64,000 bases of DNA from Malaya genurostris (taxonomy: Eukaryota; Arthropoda; Insecta; Diptera; Culicidae): the NCBI RefSeq assembly GCF_030247185.1, contig NC_080570.1, forward strand, positions 7,351,161 to 7,415,160, read 5' to 3'. The notes beneath the pieces were generated by a model. The model searched no databases. It saw only the letters and a list, made by a program, of their open reading frames with translations, and was not told where the DNA came from. Position 1 is the first letter of the stretch, and each line of letters begins with the position of its first letter. The position numbers and the translations under genes were made by a program. Positions 9,943-24,900 of the stretch are shown in pieces.

Positions 9943-12900
9943 ATGAGAGCCCTGGTGTTATTACTGATTGTAAGTAGCAGACCGCGGTCAGCCAATTACT
10001 GACATGCCGCGATCGAGGACACGTTAGATCCTCACTGCAAGATCTCTGGTGTGCTGTGGAATGTCATGGCTTTGCAGGCTTTGTTTGTTACTAGTGGTTA
10101 TTCCACAGCCTACGAGGATGGTGATGCGTGTAAAATATTCGTGCTGCATTGAAGTGGCGTGTATGACGGGTAATGTTCAATTGCCGTTATGCAGGGATGT
10201 TTTTACGCATTGATAATCAAGTTCCGTGCTGATATAGCTGTTAACGTTCATGTCCAATTGCGATAATTGCGCGAGAACAAATCCGAGCCGAGTTGTTTTC
10301 ACGCTTGAATGTGCTGGAAATCATACAAAAAAGGAGCTTTGATCATGTTTTACAAATCAACAACGGTTATATACTATTTCAGTTTTCAGGAATGGTAGTT
10401 AGGTAAACTCGTTATACTCAGACAATGTCTCACGGATATGTCAATTTTACACATTCATAATCAGTATTTTTTCACAATCAGGATTTTTCAAAATCAAAGC
10501 AAATCATTAATCCAAAAACGTTTTTCCGAAGCCGTTTGGCCGAATGAATCACATTCCATCGAAAGAAAAATCACCAAATTTTCTTTTATCATCCAAAATA
10601 TCGTGCCCTTTCTTACAATACTACCTTATTTATTGGAGTTAGAGGGATTATTATTATTATTATTATTATTATTATTTATTTATTTCGGTTTTAACCTATT
10701 TTAGGTCATTCGCTGAAAAGTTAGAGGGATGTTTTCGGTGTATTTTTGTACAAACTTGAGAAACATTGGTTACAAATTGTGGTGTTTTGAAACTATTGAA
10801 GTGGTTTTGTTTATTTTGGAAGAAATTTTGGAAAGAATTTTCGATCCTTTTGACTAATATAGAACGTATTCCGGTAGGAGCGTTCAGTATTGGTCGTGAA
10901 CATGTGATAGTCGGACGGTGTCAAGTCTGAGTCATAAGGCGGTTATGGTAGATTACTCAACCACTGTTATGTGTCAGAACTCGTAAAATCGTTCAGAAAA
11001 AATGTGTTTTTTTTTGTGTTTCAGTGTTGATATTCTAATTTTTTTTATTAAAATAACTTTCCGAAAAGAACGTTGGAAAAAAATGTTTTTTCAAAGTTAT
11101 TGTGAAATTTTTTTTATTCTTTAACAAATAAACATATTCAAATGAAACTTTCACAGATCGCATATAATACAATAAACTTAAACTTTTTATATAAAAAATA
11201 CAGATTTTTTTTTAAATAATTAGTTTAATAAATTGACTCTTTTCCCCTTGTAGAAAAATGTTGAAATATGTAGAAAAAAATATAATATAATACAATTAAA
11301 TTTAGAAAAAAATAATACAATGAAATACTGTTGAATCTAAATCCGCTAGACGATGTGCATTGGAAATTTTCAAATTAGCCCACAATTTTGTGAACGGATT
11401 AAAATTCTGGTATTTTCACCGGATTTAGTACACTGAGGTTTTTTAACATGGATGATACGTACCGCGTAAAAAATAAACCGCAAAATTGAAGAAAAAAAAT
11501 TTTGATGCCAGATGTTTTAGAAATGTTTGAAACGTCTAGATCTGGTGTAATCTAAAAAAAAATTTAAAAATCGGCTTTGGGACTTACAAAATTTTGAGAT
11601 TTCCGAAATCGAATTTGTCATAAGAACTAATCAGAACTAATTGACTCAAGAGAAGGATGAATCGTCGAGATCTGGTGCAATCTCAGAAAATATGGTTTTG
11701 AAAAAATTTACGAAATTTTTCATAGCTTTTTGAAAAGATATTGTTTTTCAATTTTTATTCTGGAAAGTCATTTTAATGATCAAATAGAACCAAATTATCA
11801 ACACTTGAACTATTTTTTGTAGACGATTTTATGAATGCTGACCTTCATCTTAGCCGCTATTTCAGACCGAGCGTTGTCATGATGAATAATGATGGACTCG
11901 TAACTGGTCTCCCTGAGCCTGATTGGTCTTTCTCCAATGGCCACTTCAATTGACCACTCGGAGGCATGCAGAAAATAGTCCTAATATCATAATTTCGACT
12001 TTATGATGAATTGGTGGGCTAGCCGGATTTGGCGATTTTTTTTGTGTGTTTAGGATTTTCACAAATCGTATTCTCATCACCGTCATTCATAGGATTTCGA
12101 TGCATTCGTCATCCAATTTTCAATTATCTGGATGAATCTTTATTTTATTGATCTTTTAGGTACATGAAAATGGATCATTGTAATACACCCGATGATGGTT
12201 ATTGGTTATTCTAAGTTTGCCACTTTTCTCAGTGAATGTAACATAAAATAAACAGCTAACCAAGACATGACTGCATTGTAGCTTCTAGCAACAGATTATT
12301 CAGCTTCTCCAATTTTTTTTTTGTTTCAGTTTTGCTAACTTTTCGATTTTTTTAAAGTTTTTATTATCTTTAGTTTCCGGTTTTTATGATTTATGTAGTT
12401 TTAAATTTCTGTAGTTTTCGGTTACTTTAGTTTTCGATTTTTCAGTGGTCGGAGTTTTGTTTCAGATATCAATATTTTCAGTTTTCAATTTCCAGTTGGT
12501 TATTAGCCTCTGGCAACGGATTATTGGTCGTCAGTTTACGAATTCAGTTTTTTTAGAATGTCCAGTTTTTTTCCAGTTTCGATTTATTTTACAGTTTTCG
12601 TTTTTATTGGGTTTTGCTTTGTCTTAATTTCAGTAGTCATTTTCTAAGGTTATTTTTAGTATTCGGTTTTCATAGTTTCCAGTTACGAAGTATTAATTTT
12701 TTGTAGTTTTCAGTGTTTTTTAGTTTCTATAGTTTTCAATTTTTGTAGATTTCACCTTTTTTAATCTTCATTTTTTCCAGTTTTCAGATATTTCAGTTTT
12801 CAGTTCTCAGTTGTCACTTTCTAACTTTCATTTTGTAAGTCTATAGTTTTTTGCCTTTCCTATATAGAAAGATTATGCAATCACTGTGAAAACCGACTTT

Positions 12901-12954
12901 TGAACCGAGTGTCATATATCATTCAACTCAGTTCGTCGAGTACGCAAAATGTCT

Positions 12955-12997
<43 letters not shown>

Positions 12998-15900
12998 TGT
13001 GCGTATGTGTGTATGTAACGATTTCTTGCACTAACTTTTCTCGGAGATGATTGAACCGATTTTCACAAACTTAGATTCAAATAAAAGGTCTTGTGGTCCC
13101 ATACAAAATTCCTGAATATTATTTGGATCCGACTTCCGGTTCCAGAATTATGGGGTATAAAATGTGCAAAAAAATGTGAAAATAAGTGCACCAATTTTTT
13201 TCGGAGATGGCTGAACCGATTAAAAAAAAAGATTCTAATAAAAGCTCTTCATGTCCTATACTAACTTCCTGAATTTCATTTAAATCTGACTTCCGTTTTT
13301 GGAATTATGGGGTAAAATGTGCAAAATCCAACTTCCGGATCCGGAAATATAGGGTAAAGTGTTTTAAAAATTTTATACCATCACTGGAAAAGGCGAAAAA
13401 CCGTAAAAGATTTTCTAAATCGACCTCAAATCTTCTAGAATTGATAGTTTCTATCAGTAGACGGTCAAACAAACCGATTTCGGTTATTCGTTCAAAAATA
13501 GAAGAAAATTATTTTGGGAAATACCACAGTATTATATATGATAGTATGATTGATATGAGAAAGGCATCATTACATTACTAGGTAGATTAAAACAGGTTTT
13601 TGGTTTACAAACTTTTCAGTTTGCATAAAAAGAAGACGTGATTGTATTGATTATTAACTTCGAGTTACCGGTTATTGGTCGTCAATTTTTTTTAGCTTGT
13701 CCATTTTTAATTTTTTTTCAGTTTTTTCAATTTTCATTCGTTTTTGGTTTTCATTATTTTGAGTTTTCGGATTTTACGGTTTTAAATTTTTGTAGTTTCT
13801 AGTTTAGTTTTTCGATTTTTTCAGTTTTCGGTTTTTTCAAATCCTTTAATTTTCAGTTTACTTTATTTTCTGAGTAGATTTTTTTCCGTTTCCAATTTCT
13901 TAGTTTTTCAGTTGCCCAGCATTTCACATTTTTTAATTTTCATTCTATCAGTTTTTCTTCAATTTTGAAAATTTTTTGGGTTTATAATTTAAATGATTTC
14001 TGTTTTTTGTTATCAGTTTTCATTTTTTTCACTTCATCAATCACAACTCTATTCAATTTCACACACAACGTACGATAGCCGAAGGTAGTAGTCAAATCAA
14101 CAATCTTCTCGAATTTTCTGAAGCGCTATTTCACATTCGAGCCACTCTGGGTTGAGAATTGCGCATATAATCCGAACAAAAAGCGCGTTCCATACAACTA
14201 CAATTACTACATGGAATGAAAAATCCCGGCCCTCTCACAAACAAGACGTGAACAGTTTCGAACCGTTTTTGAGAACAAGCCTCTAGACTGCCCAATACCA
14301 AATTTCATGACAATCTATCCACTAGTGCTTGCATAACAGCAGATCATGTCAGACCAGTTCTAGTTTTCATCAAGCTATGGAAAAAAACGAATTTGAAATA
14401 AATTTTCTTCAAACAATATGATCGTGTGACGTAGATAAAATTTAGTTGACAACGTTACGTCGTAACGTAAGAACAAATCGTCCAATTTTTGCTGGTTTCC
14501 TTATGGTTTTGAATGTTTTTTTTTGTTAACAAGAACACCCAATTTCTTCTAGACAAACATTGAAATAATTACTTTTTTTTCGTCTTCCAATTTTCAGTGC
14601 CAAACTACGTTAAAATGTTGTTATGCTACCTAGCAGTTCAACATAAACCGTTAAGCAGACGTAAAGTTTCTGCTATTTGCAGCACACTTTTTAGTTTTGC
14701 ATCGAGGTGCGATGTACTGTTTGGCAGAGAACACTATAGCTCCATTACAATTTACGTTCAACTGCTGACTTAGTGATATTATATGGCAATTTTTTATACC
14801 TTCACTTCTCTAGAATGGAATGAGCGATAATATTTGGAATGGATTGTGGTTGTAGAACTTTCAGTTATCGAAAGGTAATAGAAATATGAATCAACTAGCA
14901 GTAGCATTCGAGCCTCCAAGAACCGTTCCGAATCGGCGGAACTGCTCTGTCATTGAGCTACTCAAAAGATGTGTGAAACTTTTGTATTGGTTGCAACTCG
15001 ATGAACTGAAGCAAGCGCCCCGTGTAAACGCTCGATGAAGTTTTATTTTAATCTTGCCTGCGGCATGTAACCTCATATCGCAAGCAATATTTACTTTCAT
15101 ACGCATTTATCGAACCTTATTTTCACTGGGAAGAAACAATTAGGGAACGCCTTCCATCATCAAATACTGCTTAAGTAAAGTTTTACACAGCATTAACTTC
15201 TTTTCGTTTCTCAAAATGACATATTGAACATGACATAATTTCTAGACGTGGTAAAGTTTTTTGGCCCGCTGCAGGACATTTCTCGTATGAGTGACGCTTG
15301 TGACCAGTTTATGAACGCAGCAGTCAACGGCAATAACAAAAAAATAAAAATTACGACCAGTTATCCAACAGAGCAAAAGCAATTGAATTGAGTAATAAGC
15401 CACTCAAACGGAGACGATCAACATTCGAACATACATACATACATACCCGAACCGTTTTCACCGCCCGGAAAAAAATACCCAGACGGTAGCGCGCAGCAAA
15501 CTACCACATCGGATAATAGAATTATGCAGTTTGTGTTTATTTTTTCCCTCCTCATGCGTTCACCTGAGCCTGACCGAACCAGGAGGCAGCTCTGGTAAAA
15601 AAAGGCGAGGAACTGCCAGAACTTTGAACTGCGCACCGACTTCAATCGATTCGGCAACGAACCCGCTTTTCGATCGTTTGGAAGGGGTTTCCATCGGTGC
15701 GTACTTAGAAACTACCAAAAACCGCGAGTTGACTAGTTTCGTGGCCGAGGGTGACCATGAAAAATCAAACACAACTGCTCAGCAGGGCCGGCAAACAAGT
15801 GCGGATGCTAAACCACTTAAGTGGCTAAGTTTCGTTCGATAATTAATTGGATATTGCTTTCCGCGATGGATAAATTGGATTAGTGAGTGGCCGTGTGCTG

Positions 15901-18900
15901 TGGCAGCAGCTGATGGGAAACGTAGCACATGACAAAAGCCAATTCACCGGATGAGGTGAACAAACTGTGTGTGTGTGCTTTGTTTGGAAAGGGAAAGAGA
16001 ACAAAACTTTTCTAGACGCTACGCGGGCCAGGTTTTCCCAACCCGGCCTTGGCTAGAAAAAGTTTCGACAGTTTCCACATTAGTTAGTTTCGGTTTGGTT
16101 CTCGTTGCGAAAAAAAAAATAATTTCGACAGTTCTTTATGACGTGGTTTGCGTTTGCAATGTTCAAGACTGAGCTGACTAATGTTGAAGGCTCAGTTTCC
16201 AAAACAGTCGTACTTTGCTCAACTTCAAAACTAGACCCGAACTGAACTGAAGTCATGACTCCATTTCGAAAAATGCGTTTAGCTTGTCACCTTGAGATAT
16301 CCGGAATCATAAATGTGAGAGATTACTTAAATGATCAATAAACGATGACAAGGTGATTGACGAAATGGATGAAATAAGCGTACACACGCACATTGCAGTT
16401 AGCGGTCAGAGAAGGAAGCAGCGAAGAAAACAAAAACAATCGGAACAGAACATTAAATCTATTTGAAATTGTTGTTCCCCGCCTCTTTACCGACTATGTT
16501 ACAATGCTCTCTCAGTACAGTAAATTGGAGCCAAACTGGATCATTCAGGGACGAATACACTATTTCAATAAATTGTATTGCTATTAACTTGAACTATTGA
16601 ATTGTAAAACATTCACATCACAGTTCCATCCAGAGTCCCAGAGAATCAATAAACTTTTAACTATTTTTAGAGTCACGATTTCTTATTTTCAGCAGTTAGA
16701 GAACAAAAAAATTTCAAATGTCTCCACTTAGCGAATGATGCAGAGAAGTGGGTCGATGTCTGTGTATAGTGGGTGAATATTGCTTGCGATGCTTGAGATT
16801 ACGCACTCCACTAACCGTACATCGTGTACATATACGGAGTGCTGTCCCTTCGAGTTACTATCTCGAATGTGGTTTCTCACATTCTAGAACATATTGAGAA
16901 CAGATCAGTACTACCGTTGAAGTGTGGTTTGAGTTTCGTGTCTTATGAATAGGGGAGACTGAAGCAAAAGTTCAATTTGTCGAAATCAATCATCTGCATC
17001 ATCTGTCGATCGATAACAACTACCGACGTGAAATTTTCTATTCTAGGTGGCTTTTGGTACAAAAAAGTTTTGAGTGGTTCCATGAAAATTGATGGGTACA
17101 TACAAAAAAGCAAAGCCTTGGTATTACATTACTGTAGTGGAATTCGATCTTCTTTTTCAACAGAGTTCGCAGTCGATTCAGAGTGTACAGAACCATTGCA
17201 TGGCTGGTGCTACGATTCCACTGACACTACGAATCCTTCCAGGTCGGGATTCGAACTTACGACACCAGTTAGAGTTTGTTAGACCAGTGCCCTATGCATT
17301 GAACCGCCAACCCGGGACGGTACATAACCCAAAGTGTATTTAAATAGTGGCGTCGCACATTTTTTCGCCGACGATTGTTTCACCTGTAGCCCACGATTTA
17401 CAATAAAAAGTTTGTTTCTAATTCTAATAGAATTATGTATGCATTTGTAACCACATTGTAAGTATTTGTCATAGTTGCAAAAAAGTGACGTGGCGCAAGT
17501 TGGTAAAAAATTGACGGGGAAAGTTTGAACACTAACATTTATTTTCGCATGTCATGATTTTTTGTGAATCTCTCGGATGCTATCGCGAAAGTTATAAGAA
17601 TGATAAGAGTTTAGTCATTCAACTTTAAAAAAATCTTAAATTTTCAAAAAATAATTTTTTATCATACCTCTCACAACAAGATCCGTGAAGGTATAAAAAG
17701 GACACCACATACAATTACAATGGATTTCATCGCTGAGGCACCTTCTAACTTTTTCATATTTATTTGAGATCAAAAAAATGTTTTGGGGAATTGCAGGCTT
17801 GTTTTTCCATTTTACCTTACCCGCTTACCATTGGGTTAGTATCATTTCGCCGAAAGGGTCATTTCGTCGAATGAGCCACTTCGCCGAATGCCTTTGTGCC
17901 GAAATCCATTTCGCCGAAAGGGTCATTCGTCTAAATTTTGTAATGAGAATTGATTCAAAATTAAGACAAATAAAAGATGATAGCGTTAACCCGGGTTTAT
18001 GTGACCCTACAATTCTGTATAAAATGTTCAAAACGACGAATGTAACAATGAGAGATTCTTTTTATTTACTTTCTCTTGAGCCATCTTAGCTTCAGTTATT
18101 TATTAATTATCCAGGAGACATATTAAAAAAAAATAATATGATGTATTCGAAATTACCATTCCGGCGTAATGTCCCTTTCGGCGAACTGACCATTTGGACG
18201 AAACGACTTTCGGCGAAATGACGTATTCGACGAAACGACTTTCGGGGAAATGGCATTCGGCGAAATGAGCCGCTTCATTGCCATTTTACCCAACGGTTGG
18301 GCAAAATTGGAAAAAAAATACACTTCAAAAAAGGCAATTACATGATTGTTTCAAGAAGTAATAACAAAATATTATTAACTAACATAGAAAAGCGACTACC
18401 CTACAAGATGAATATATTTATACGCATGTGTGTTACTACGACTCATTAGTGCATCCGCAGTCAGTTTATCCGTGAAATAGCGTTAGCAGTTCAACATAAT
18501 TTTCAATCGGATCCAGATGAAATTCAAGTTTTTAATGGAACCATAAGACCTTTGATTTAGGAAAATCGCTCACAGAATCTCATTGGAAAGTGAGCAGTGA
18601 AAGTATTATACCAATCACTCTGTAATTCCAAAACCGGAAGGCGGATCAATATGAAATTCAGGAATTTTCTTTTGGCTTCTTAAGACCTTTCATTAATTTG
18701 CGGAAATCAGTTCAGCCGTCCCTGAGAACAGTTAGTGCCCGTATTTTATTTTTTTTTTGCCGTATCACCCTATAATTCTGGAACCGGGAGGGATTTTCAA
18801 ATATTCAGGAATTTTTTTTATTTACTTCCACTGGAATCTAAGGTTATGAATATTTTCGACTGGGGTGATAATTGTCGTAATTGTTTGTTTATTAAAAACG

Positions 18901-21900
18901 GCTACCTCAGTATAATACAAACGAATTACTTTTACTGTCCGACGTTTCGGCTTTAGGTGTAGGCCTTTCTCAAGGAAACCAGTGAAACTAAAAAAAACAT
19001 TAGCGAATAGTTACGTTCACAATTCATGTAAATGACCATGTATATGTAGTATTTTCAAGCAAGATCTAAAATTGACCAGACAACGTAGCGTCAGGTAACA
19101 ACATTTTGACTATACACGATAGACTGGTAAGTTTCACATTGTATAATTTGTTCACCGGATTATGTTTTTGTTTATGTAACTCAATAAAATTGTTCAGTTT
19201 TTCAAAGGCCGAAACGTAGAACAGCAAACAAAATTCTTTTGTATTATAAGACTGAGACAGCCACATTCACTGGAAAATTTGAATCTAAGTTTGTGAAAAT
19301 CGGTTCAATCATCTCCAAGAAAAGTTTGCGTACTCGACGAACTGATTCGAATAGTATGTGACAGTCTGTATCTGCAAAATTCACCCACTCAACCGACCAT
19401 CTCCAAACTTTCAGGGAATCAAATCAAGGATATTAACGCGACTCATAAGGTTTTGTACAACATTTGGCCAACGCGCCTGCTTAATCATGTATTTTTTCTC
19501 TCTACTAAATGTTTTTTTTTTTGACAAACTGACTAACAGTGTGGTCTTATAAATTCTGAAGTTCTACTTAAGCTGTAGTATCATCTAGTCGTTTATGGAT
19601 AGCATACAATTTAATTTTAGAACAAATCACACTGTGATAGCATGGTAGAATATCAGTGCACGTCATCGTGTTGATCACTCTCTAACTACCCAATATTGAT
19701 GCTTAGTCAACCAATTTGAATGCTTATCCATCATTAATGAGTTGTAAACATTGCAAAAAAATGAGGTTAGTTGTGGTGGTGAAGAAACTTATTATACCGA
19801 TCCAGTCTTTTTGATATTCAAATCAAAGACTTCTGCTACCCAGTAAAACAAACCCGATTCATCTGAGCACTTCATGAGCAAATTTGCAAAAAACAAGAAT
19901 AAAAACGCAGATCAACCAACAAAAGCCGTAAAGAAAACCCAGCCAAAATATCGGCAATCAATCAATTAACGAATCAATCCAAACATTCCGTGTACATTCC
20001 GTCTGTGGGTATCTAACAGTGCACACATAATCACTCCGTTGTTTGGTGTTTACGGCAACAATCATCGCTTCATAATTATGTCTACCCGTTTGCAATAACA
20101 CATACACACAATTGTACGACTCCGACGAATGGAATTGAAATTGCATTTCGTCGTAGTCGTCGTCGTCGCATCATCATAATTTCGATTTGTTTGTTTCATG
20201 CGAAGCAGAGAAAGTACAGCTTAAGCAATCGGAGTAGGCTTCTTCATGTCACATGACATCAATCGAAGCAAGCCAAGAACTGTCCGGATTCAAGCTATGT
20301 CTCTATTCACTGTTGCGATCACCTGTTATAGCTTCGCCCTTGAACTGCCAAATTGTCGCTCAAACGTGTCAAATGCGGCTGCTGACATGTGACACATGCT
20401 GGAACTCAAATGAGCGCTTGTTTGAACATGTTCAAATGGTGCGAACAATTCACTGAATGACTCGTTGTTGTTGTTTGATGTCTGTGAGTCATTTGTGATA
20501 CTTTAGCGACTATTAGTTCAGACCGTTATCAAAACAATTAGGCTCTTATGGCACGTCGCTTTGATTTGCACTTTTTTCTATTATAACTTTCTAAGAATTC
20601 AACAAATGAAATCGGCAATCAAATTGAAACGTATGTAGTTAATACGGTTAAAAAAAGATGAACAGTTTCACGTGACAAAACTCTAAAAGCACCATAAGGA
20701 AGGAACGTCACGCACTAATATGCAGCACGGAATCCATTGTCCAAAGTTATGCACATCTCTGATACAATCACAAAGCTCGAAATTCGAATCGAACTGCACG
20801 CTCGCTTCGCTGCAATTTTGCCAGTCATGCAAACCGAGATAATCCGACACCTAAAGACTTTAATTCGACCTGCGATAATGCATCAAAAATTGTAAGCAAC
20901 AGTGTGAACACGAAAGGCGTGAACAGAGCTGCGAACATCACCGACAGTAATTAACCAGCGCAAAATTACATAACCACAACGTGTAACAGACGCTGGAATC
21001 GATACCACCAAATCGAATTCGTTCAGTCGAATCATTGTTTTCACTTATTAAATCATTGTGCGCGGTGGTGCGGCTACCAATGCTAGACTGCAGACCGCAG
21101 ACCGCAGACATTTGGAATTTTGCTTTATCACGTGCCATCTGAACCGGTTGATTGATGACGATGATGATGATGACGATGATGAAAACGGTGATGTTCGACG
21201 TTTGGCAAACAATTTATCAATTAATCAGAGACCATTCAATTTTATCGCAGTTTAAATATCAGTATCTTTTGAAACAGGAATCGAATCTGAACTGACAAAA
21301 TTTTCATAATATTCATGGATCTTGCATTGTTTTTTTTTTGCTACTGAAACTAATACGACTTTTTCCCATTTTTCTGACGATTTGAAAAATTCGACCATTG
21401 TGTGGTCAGCCAAGCCATGCTGTATCGACTGGGAACAACTAGTAATCGGAATGAGCAATGTATGAACTATTCGGTGGATGGGGCAGGATTTTCCATTTGA
21501 ACGTGTTTACCGGTTGTGCAACGCGAGTAAAGTCATGTTGCAAAATTACTTTGTCATATTTATCGGTGTATTGTGGCCATTTTTCCAGCAATGCTCGGCT
21601 ACAACACATCAATTATCGTCGGTAGTCCTTCCCCGTGATCACTTGGTTTCAGCAGCTTATAATGCAATACACTCAGCTGGTTCCACCATATACAAAGCTT
21701 ATCCTTCAGGCCATGAATATTCTGAATGACCGTCAATGATGATGCATGACTGGGGCATCCTCACGATGCTCGATTTCTTTCCTTTTGTGCCGTTGGAGAA
21801 GTTGTTCTCACGTGAAGAAACGGCGTTCGAAGTTCCTTAGCTTCCATCAATACGGCACCCAATTGCCTACCTTTTGGATCATTTCCATTGCCTTCAAACA

Positions 21901-24900
21901 TTGCCAAATGGTTAGCTGATTAACTCCGAGTGATTTTGTAAGTTCTTCTTTTAGTTTTAACGAAGGGTCTTGATGGAGAAAATCTTCCAATTCTTCATCT
22001 TCAAACTTTGCTGGCGCTCTGGATCGTTCTTCGTCTTCCAAATCAAAATTGCCTTTTTAAAACTAAGCAAACCACTTCCGACACGTTCGCTCAGCTATAG
22101 CATGCTCACCATACACTTCCACCAAAATACTGTGAATTTCCGTGGCCTTTTTCTTCATATTGAAACTTACCGCTAAAACACTTTATTCGCTTCATCTATA
22201 TTACACATACTGGTTCTGAGACTGTGTGACAGTAGCTTTCTAACGCATATTTAAAAAAAGTAAATCACTGAAACAAAACTCAAACTACATCATCTGTTAG
22301 AAAACGGAACGAACTTATTTGTACACCTATTGTTGAAATTGTTTCTCTTTCATTCGCATAAACGCCATTTTATCTTCAAACTCGCAGTTTGAATGTATAG
22401 TAGATGACAAATGTCATAATCCGGTCACATTGCTTGCTTATTACAAAACTCAGGCCTGTATCTACCCAAATAACTAACTCCGTGACACCTATGGAAGAGT
22501 CTGATGAGTCGTTGTCCTTCCATTAGGTAGGTGAAGCATCAACATTTAATCCTTTGCGAAAAACTATGGAGCTAATGGTGGCTACCATGCTGGTTAATTC
22601 GAGTGGAGTAATTTCAGAAATTAACAGCAGAAAAAGCAAAATCATGATCGTTTTGCTCGAATTCGGATGGAACTTTGTACACATCTTCAGTATGACAAAC
22701 CATTAATTTGGCACGGATAGAGAACGATTCCTCTCAAGATTAATTTTCAAATAGGGCGAATGTACGTTTTTCAAATCGTTGTAACTCGTACACCGCTAAT
22801 TTAAAAAAAAATTGTGTTCAAGAGAAACTTATAGGAAATCGACACTTTCAAAGTGTATACTGAAAAATCAAAACGAACAAAAACAATCTACCTAGTGGTG
22901 TGATAATGCCTTTCTCTTTCTTCAAAACAATCTAATCAAAATATTTTTTATCTTTTTATCAAATAATTTCTGAAAATAGTTTGGGCTCATTTTTGACACC
23001 AATTAATTTAGATTGCTTCGAGTACTTCACAGAAGCATGCTTGAAACCAAGCTCTTTGACATTTGCGTTGCCTATTTGTATTAGAAGAGTGATGATAATC
23101 TGAAAAAAACCCTTCTTAATCCACTTTGTGAAATTTCCAGATCTAGAAAAATCGCCAAAGGGAAAGTACATGAAATTTCCAAAATCGAAAACAAAAATTG
23201 ATGCCAAAAGTCAGAATTGCATGAAACGTTTCTTTTTTTTCTTTTTTTTTTTAAAAAAAATCGATTTTCTGAGACTGAAAACTTTTGAAATTTTAAAAAG
23301 TTCCAGAATGTCGATTTTTTCAAAGAAACAATTTTTATGACACTAAATCTCGACATTTCATTTAATTTTAAGACATTTTGGCATAAAAATTTTTTTTTTT
23401 CAATTTCGGAAATCTCAAACTTCAACAACATAAAAAATATGAAGTTTCGCATTTTTTCCTTAAAATTCAACAAGAGCCGTTTGGCAGATTCAGAAAGATT
23501 TTTAAACAAGCTAGATTTGATTCTGTCTAGCCCCAGGGCTTTGTTGTAACATGACGAGAGCACAAGTGAGAACTCCACCATTGAAAACGATGTTTCGTTT
23601 GTGTTCAATGTTGTGAACACGGCAAAATCGTTCTATTAGGAAATAAAGTCGAGCCATATTTGTTGCGAATATACAGCGATTTGAATATTCCTCATCGTTG
23701 AGTTGTTCGATTGCGCATTCATCGGACCGTATTCCCTAAGTGTGCTGATTGATGCTTGTTTAAGTTATCCGTCATCAAAAAGCCAGTATTCTAGTTTCAA
23801 TCAAGCCATTCATTTTGATTTCTAGTCGTATATCTTTTTCAATCAATAAGGTCTTACGTTACGTTTCCGATGATCATTAGAATAAGGACAGACAAGAGCT
23901 CACTTTCGTGGATATCAGGGATAATTTTCCATGTGCAATCCAGCCGTAGCGAAGTGAAGCAAAGGAAAAGCTTCAGCGCACTTGATCTTGATGATGGTGC
24001 AGGAGTTCGTGTCATTTCAAGCTGCCATTGATGTTGTTATAGAAAAAATATTTACATCGTAGCCGGTCTATTCTAGCTTATGTCGGTGTTGGAGAAAGTT
24101 CTTTGATATTACAAACTTGTCCGAGGATCAAGATTTTAATTTTAGACAGCAAGCATAACACTTGGTATCAAGGGAAGGTTACTAATTAAGGAATTACTAG
24201 CAGAAGGAATAGAATTTTTTATCCCTAAAAGTACTCTTCCGCAGGGATTTTCACGATTCAAGTAAATTACATTTAAATCGTGGAATTTAGGGGGTGTTTC
24301 ATAAATTAACAATGTGTCTGACAATGAAATTTTATAAGAAATTCGGAAGCATCTATTCGAGAAATGATAAATCTACAGTTTCTCTATAAAACAGCAATTG
24401 AATCCATAACCACATTCGAAAAATTACCCATCGAAGAAAATGATCGCTGAAAGGAGGGGCGATTTTGCATTTCAAAACGCTGTAACTGGTACTGATACGA
24501 TGGTAATCAGAAGATTGGTGCAGGGTATTCTATCTCATATTTTAGGTTTTTGAGACCAAGAATTTGATTTTGTAATATTTTCACCAATACTTTCTTCCGC
24601 TGTTACTTTTGGGTAGCCCTCAAGGAAAATGTATGTTTGAGACCATGTGATTTGTTTTTTCAAGTATTCATTTTTCCCCTTTTTAAATTTTGGTAGAACA
24701 AGAGATGATAATTTTTGGTTTAGTCTGAACTGAGGAAAATACAATACTTAATGACAACTGAGGGTAAGTTTGTTAGGTCTTCAAACTCCGTTGTGTTTGT
24801 TGTTAGGTCAAACATTATATTTATAATCATAGCAAGCAATACTGTTGCAATTAGTTGAATGGGAGCAGGCTCGTAGCCACACCTTAAGAAACGGCTCAAA

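Noticed and set aside
15531..15842. 103-codon plus-strand ORF with a GC-balanced composition
   Set aside because: No domain, overlaps an antisense ORF of similar quality, no supporting splice sites; kept only as intron sequence.
22959..23620. Phe/Lys-rich ORFs on both strands
   Set aside because: Produced by poly-T/poly-A runs in dispersed repeat E.
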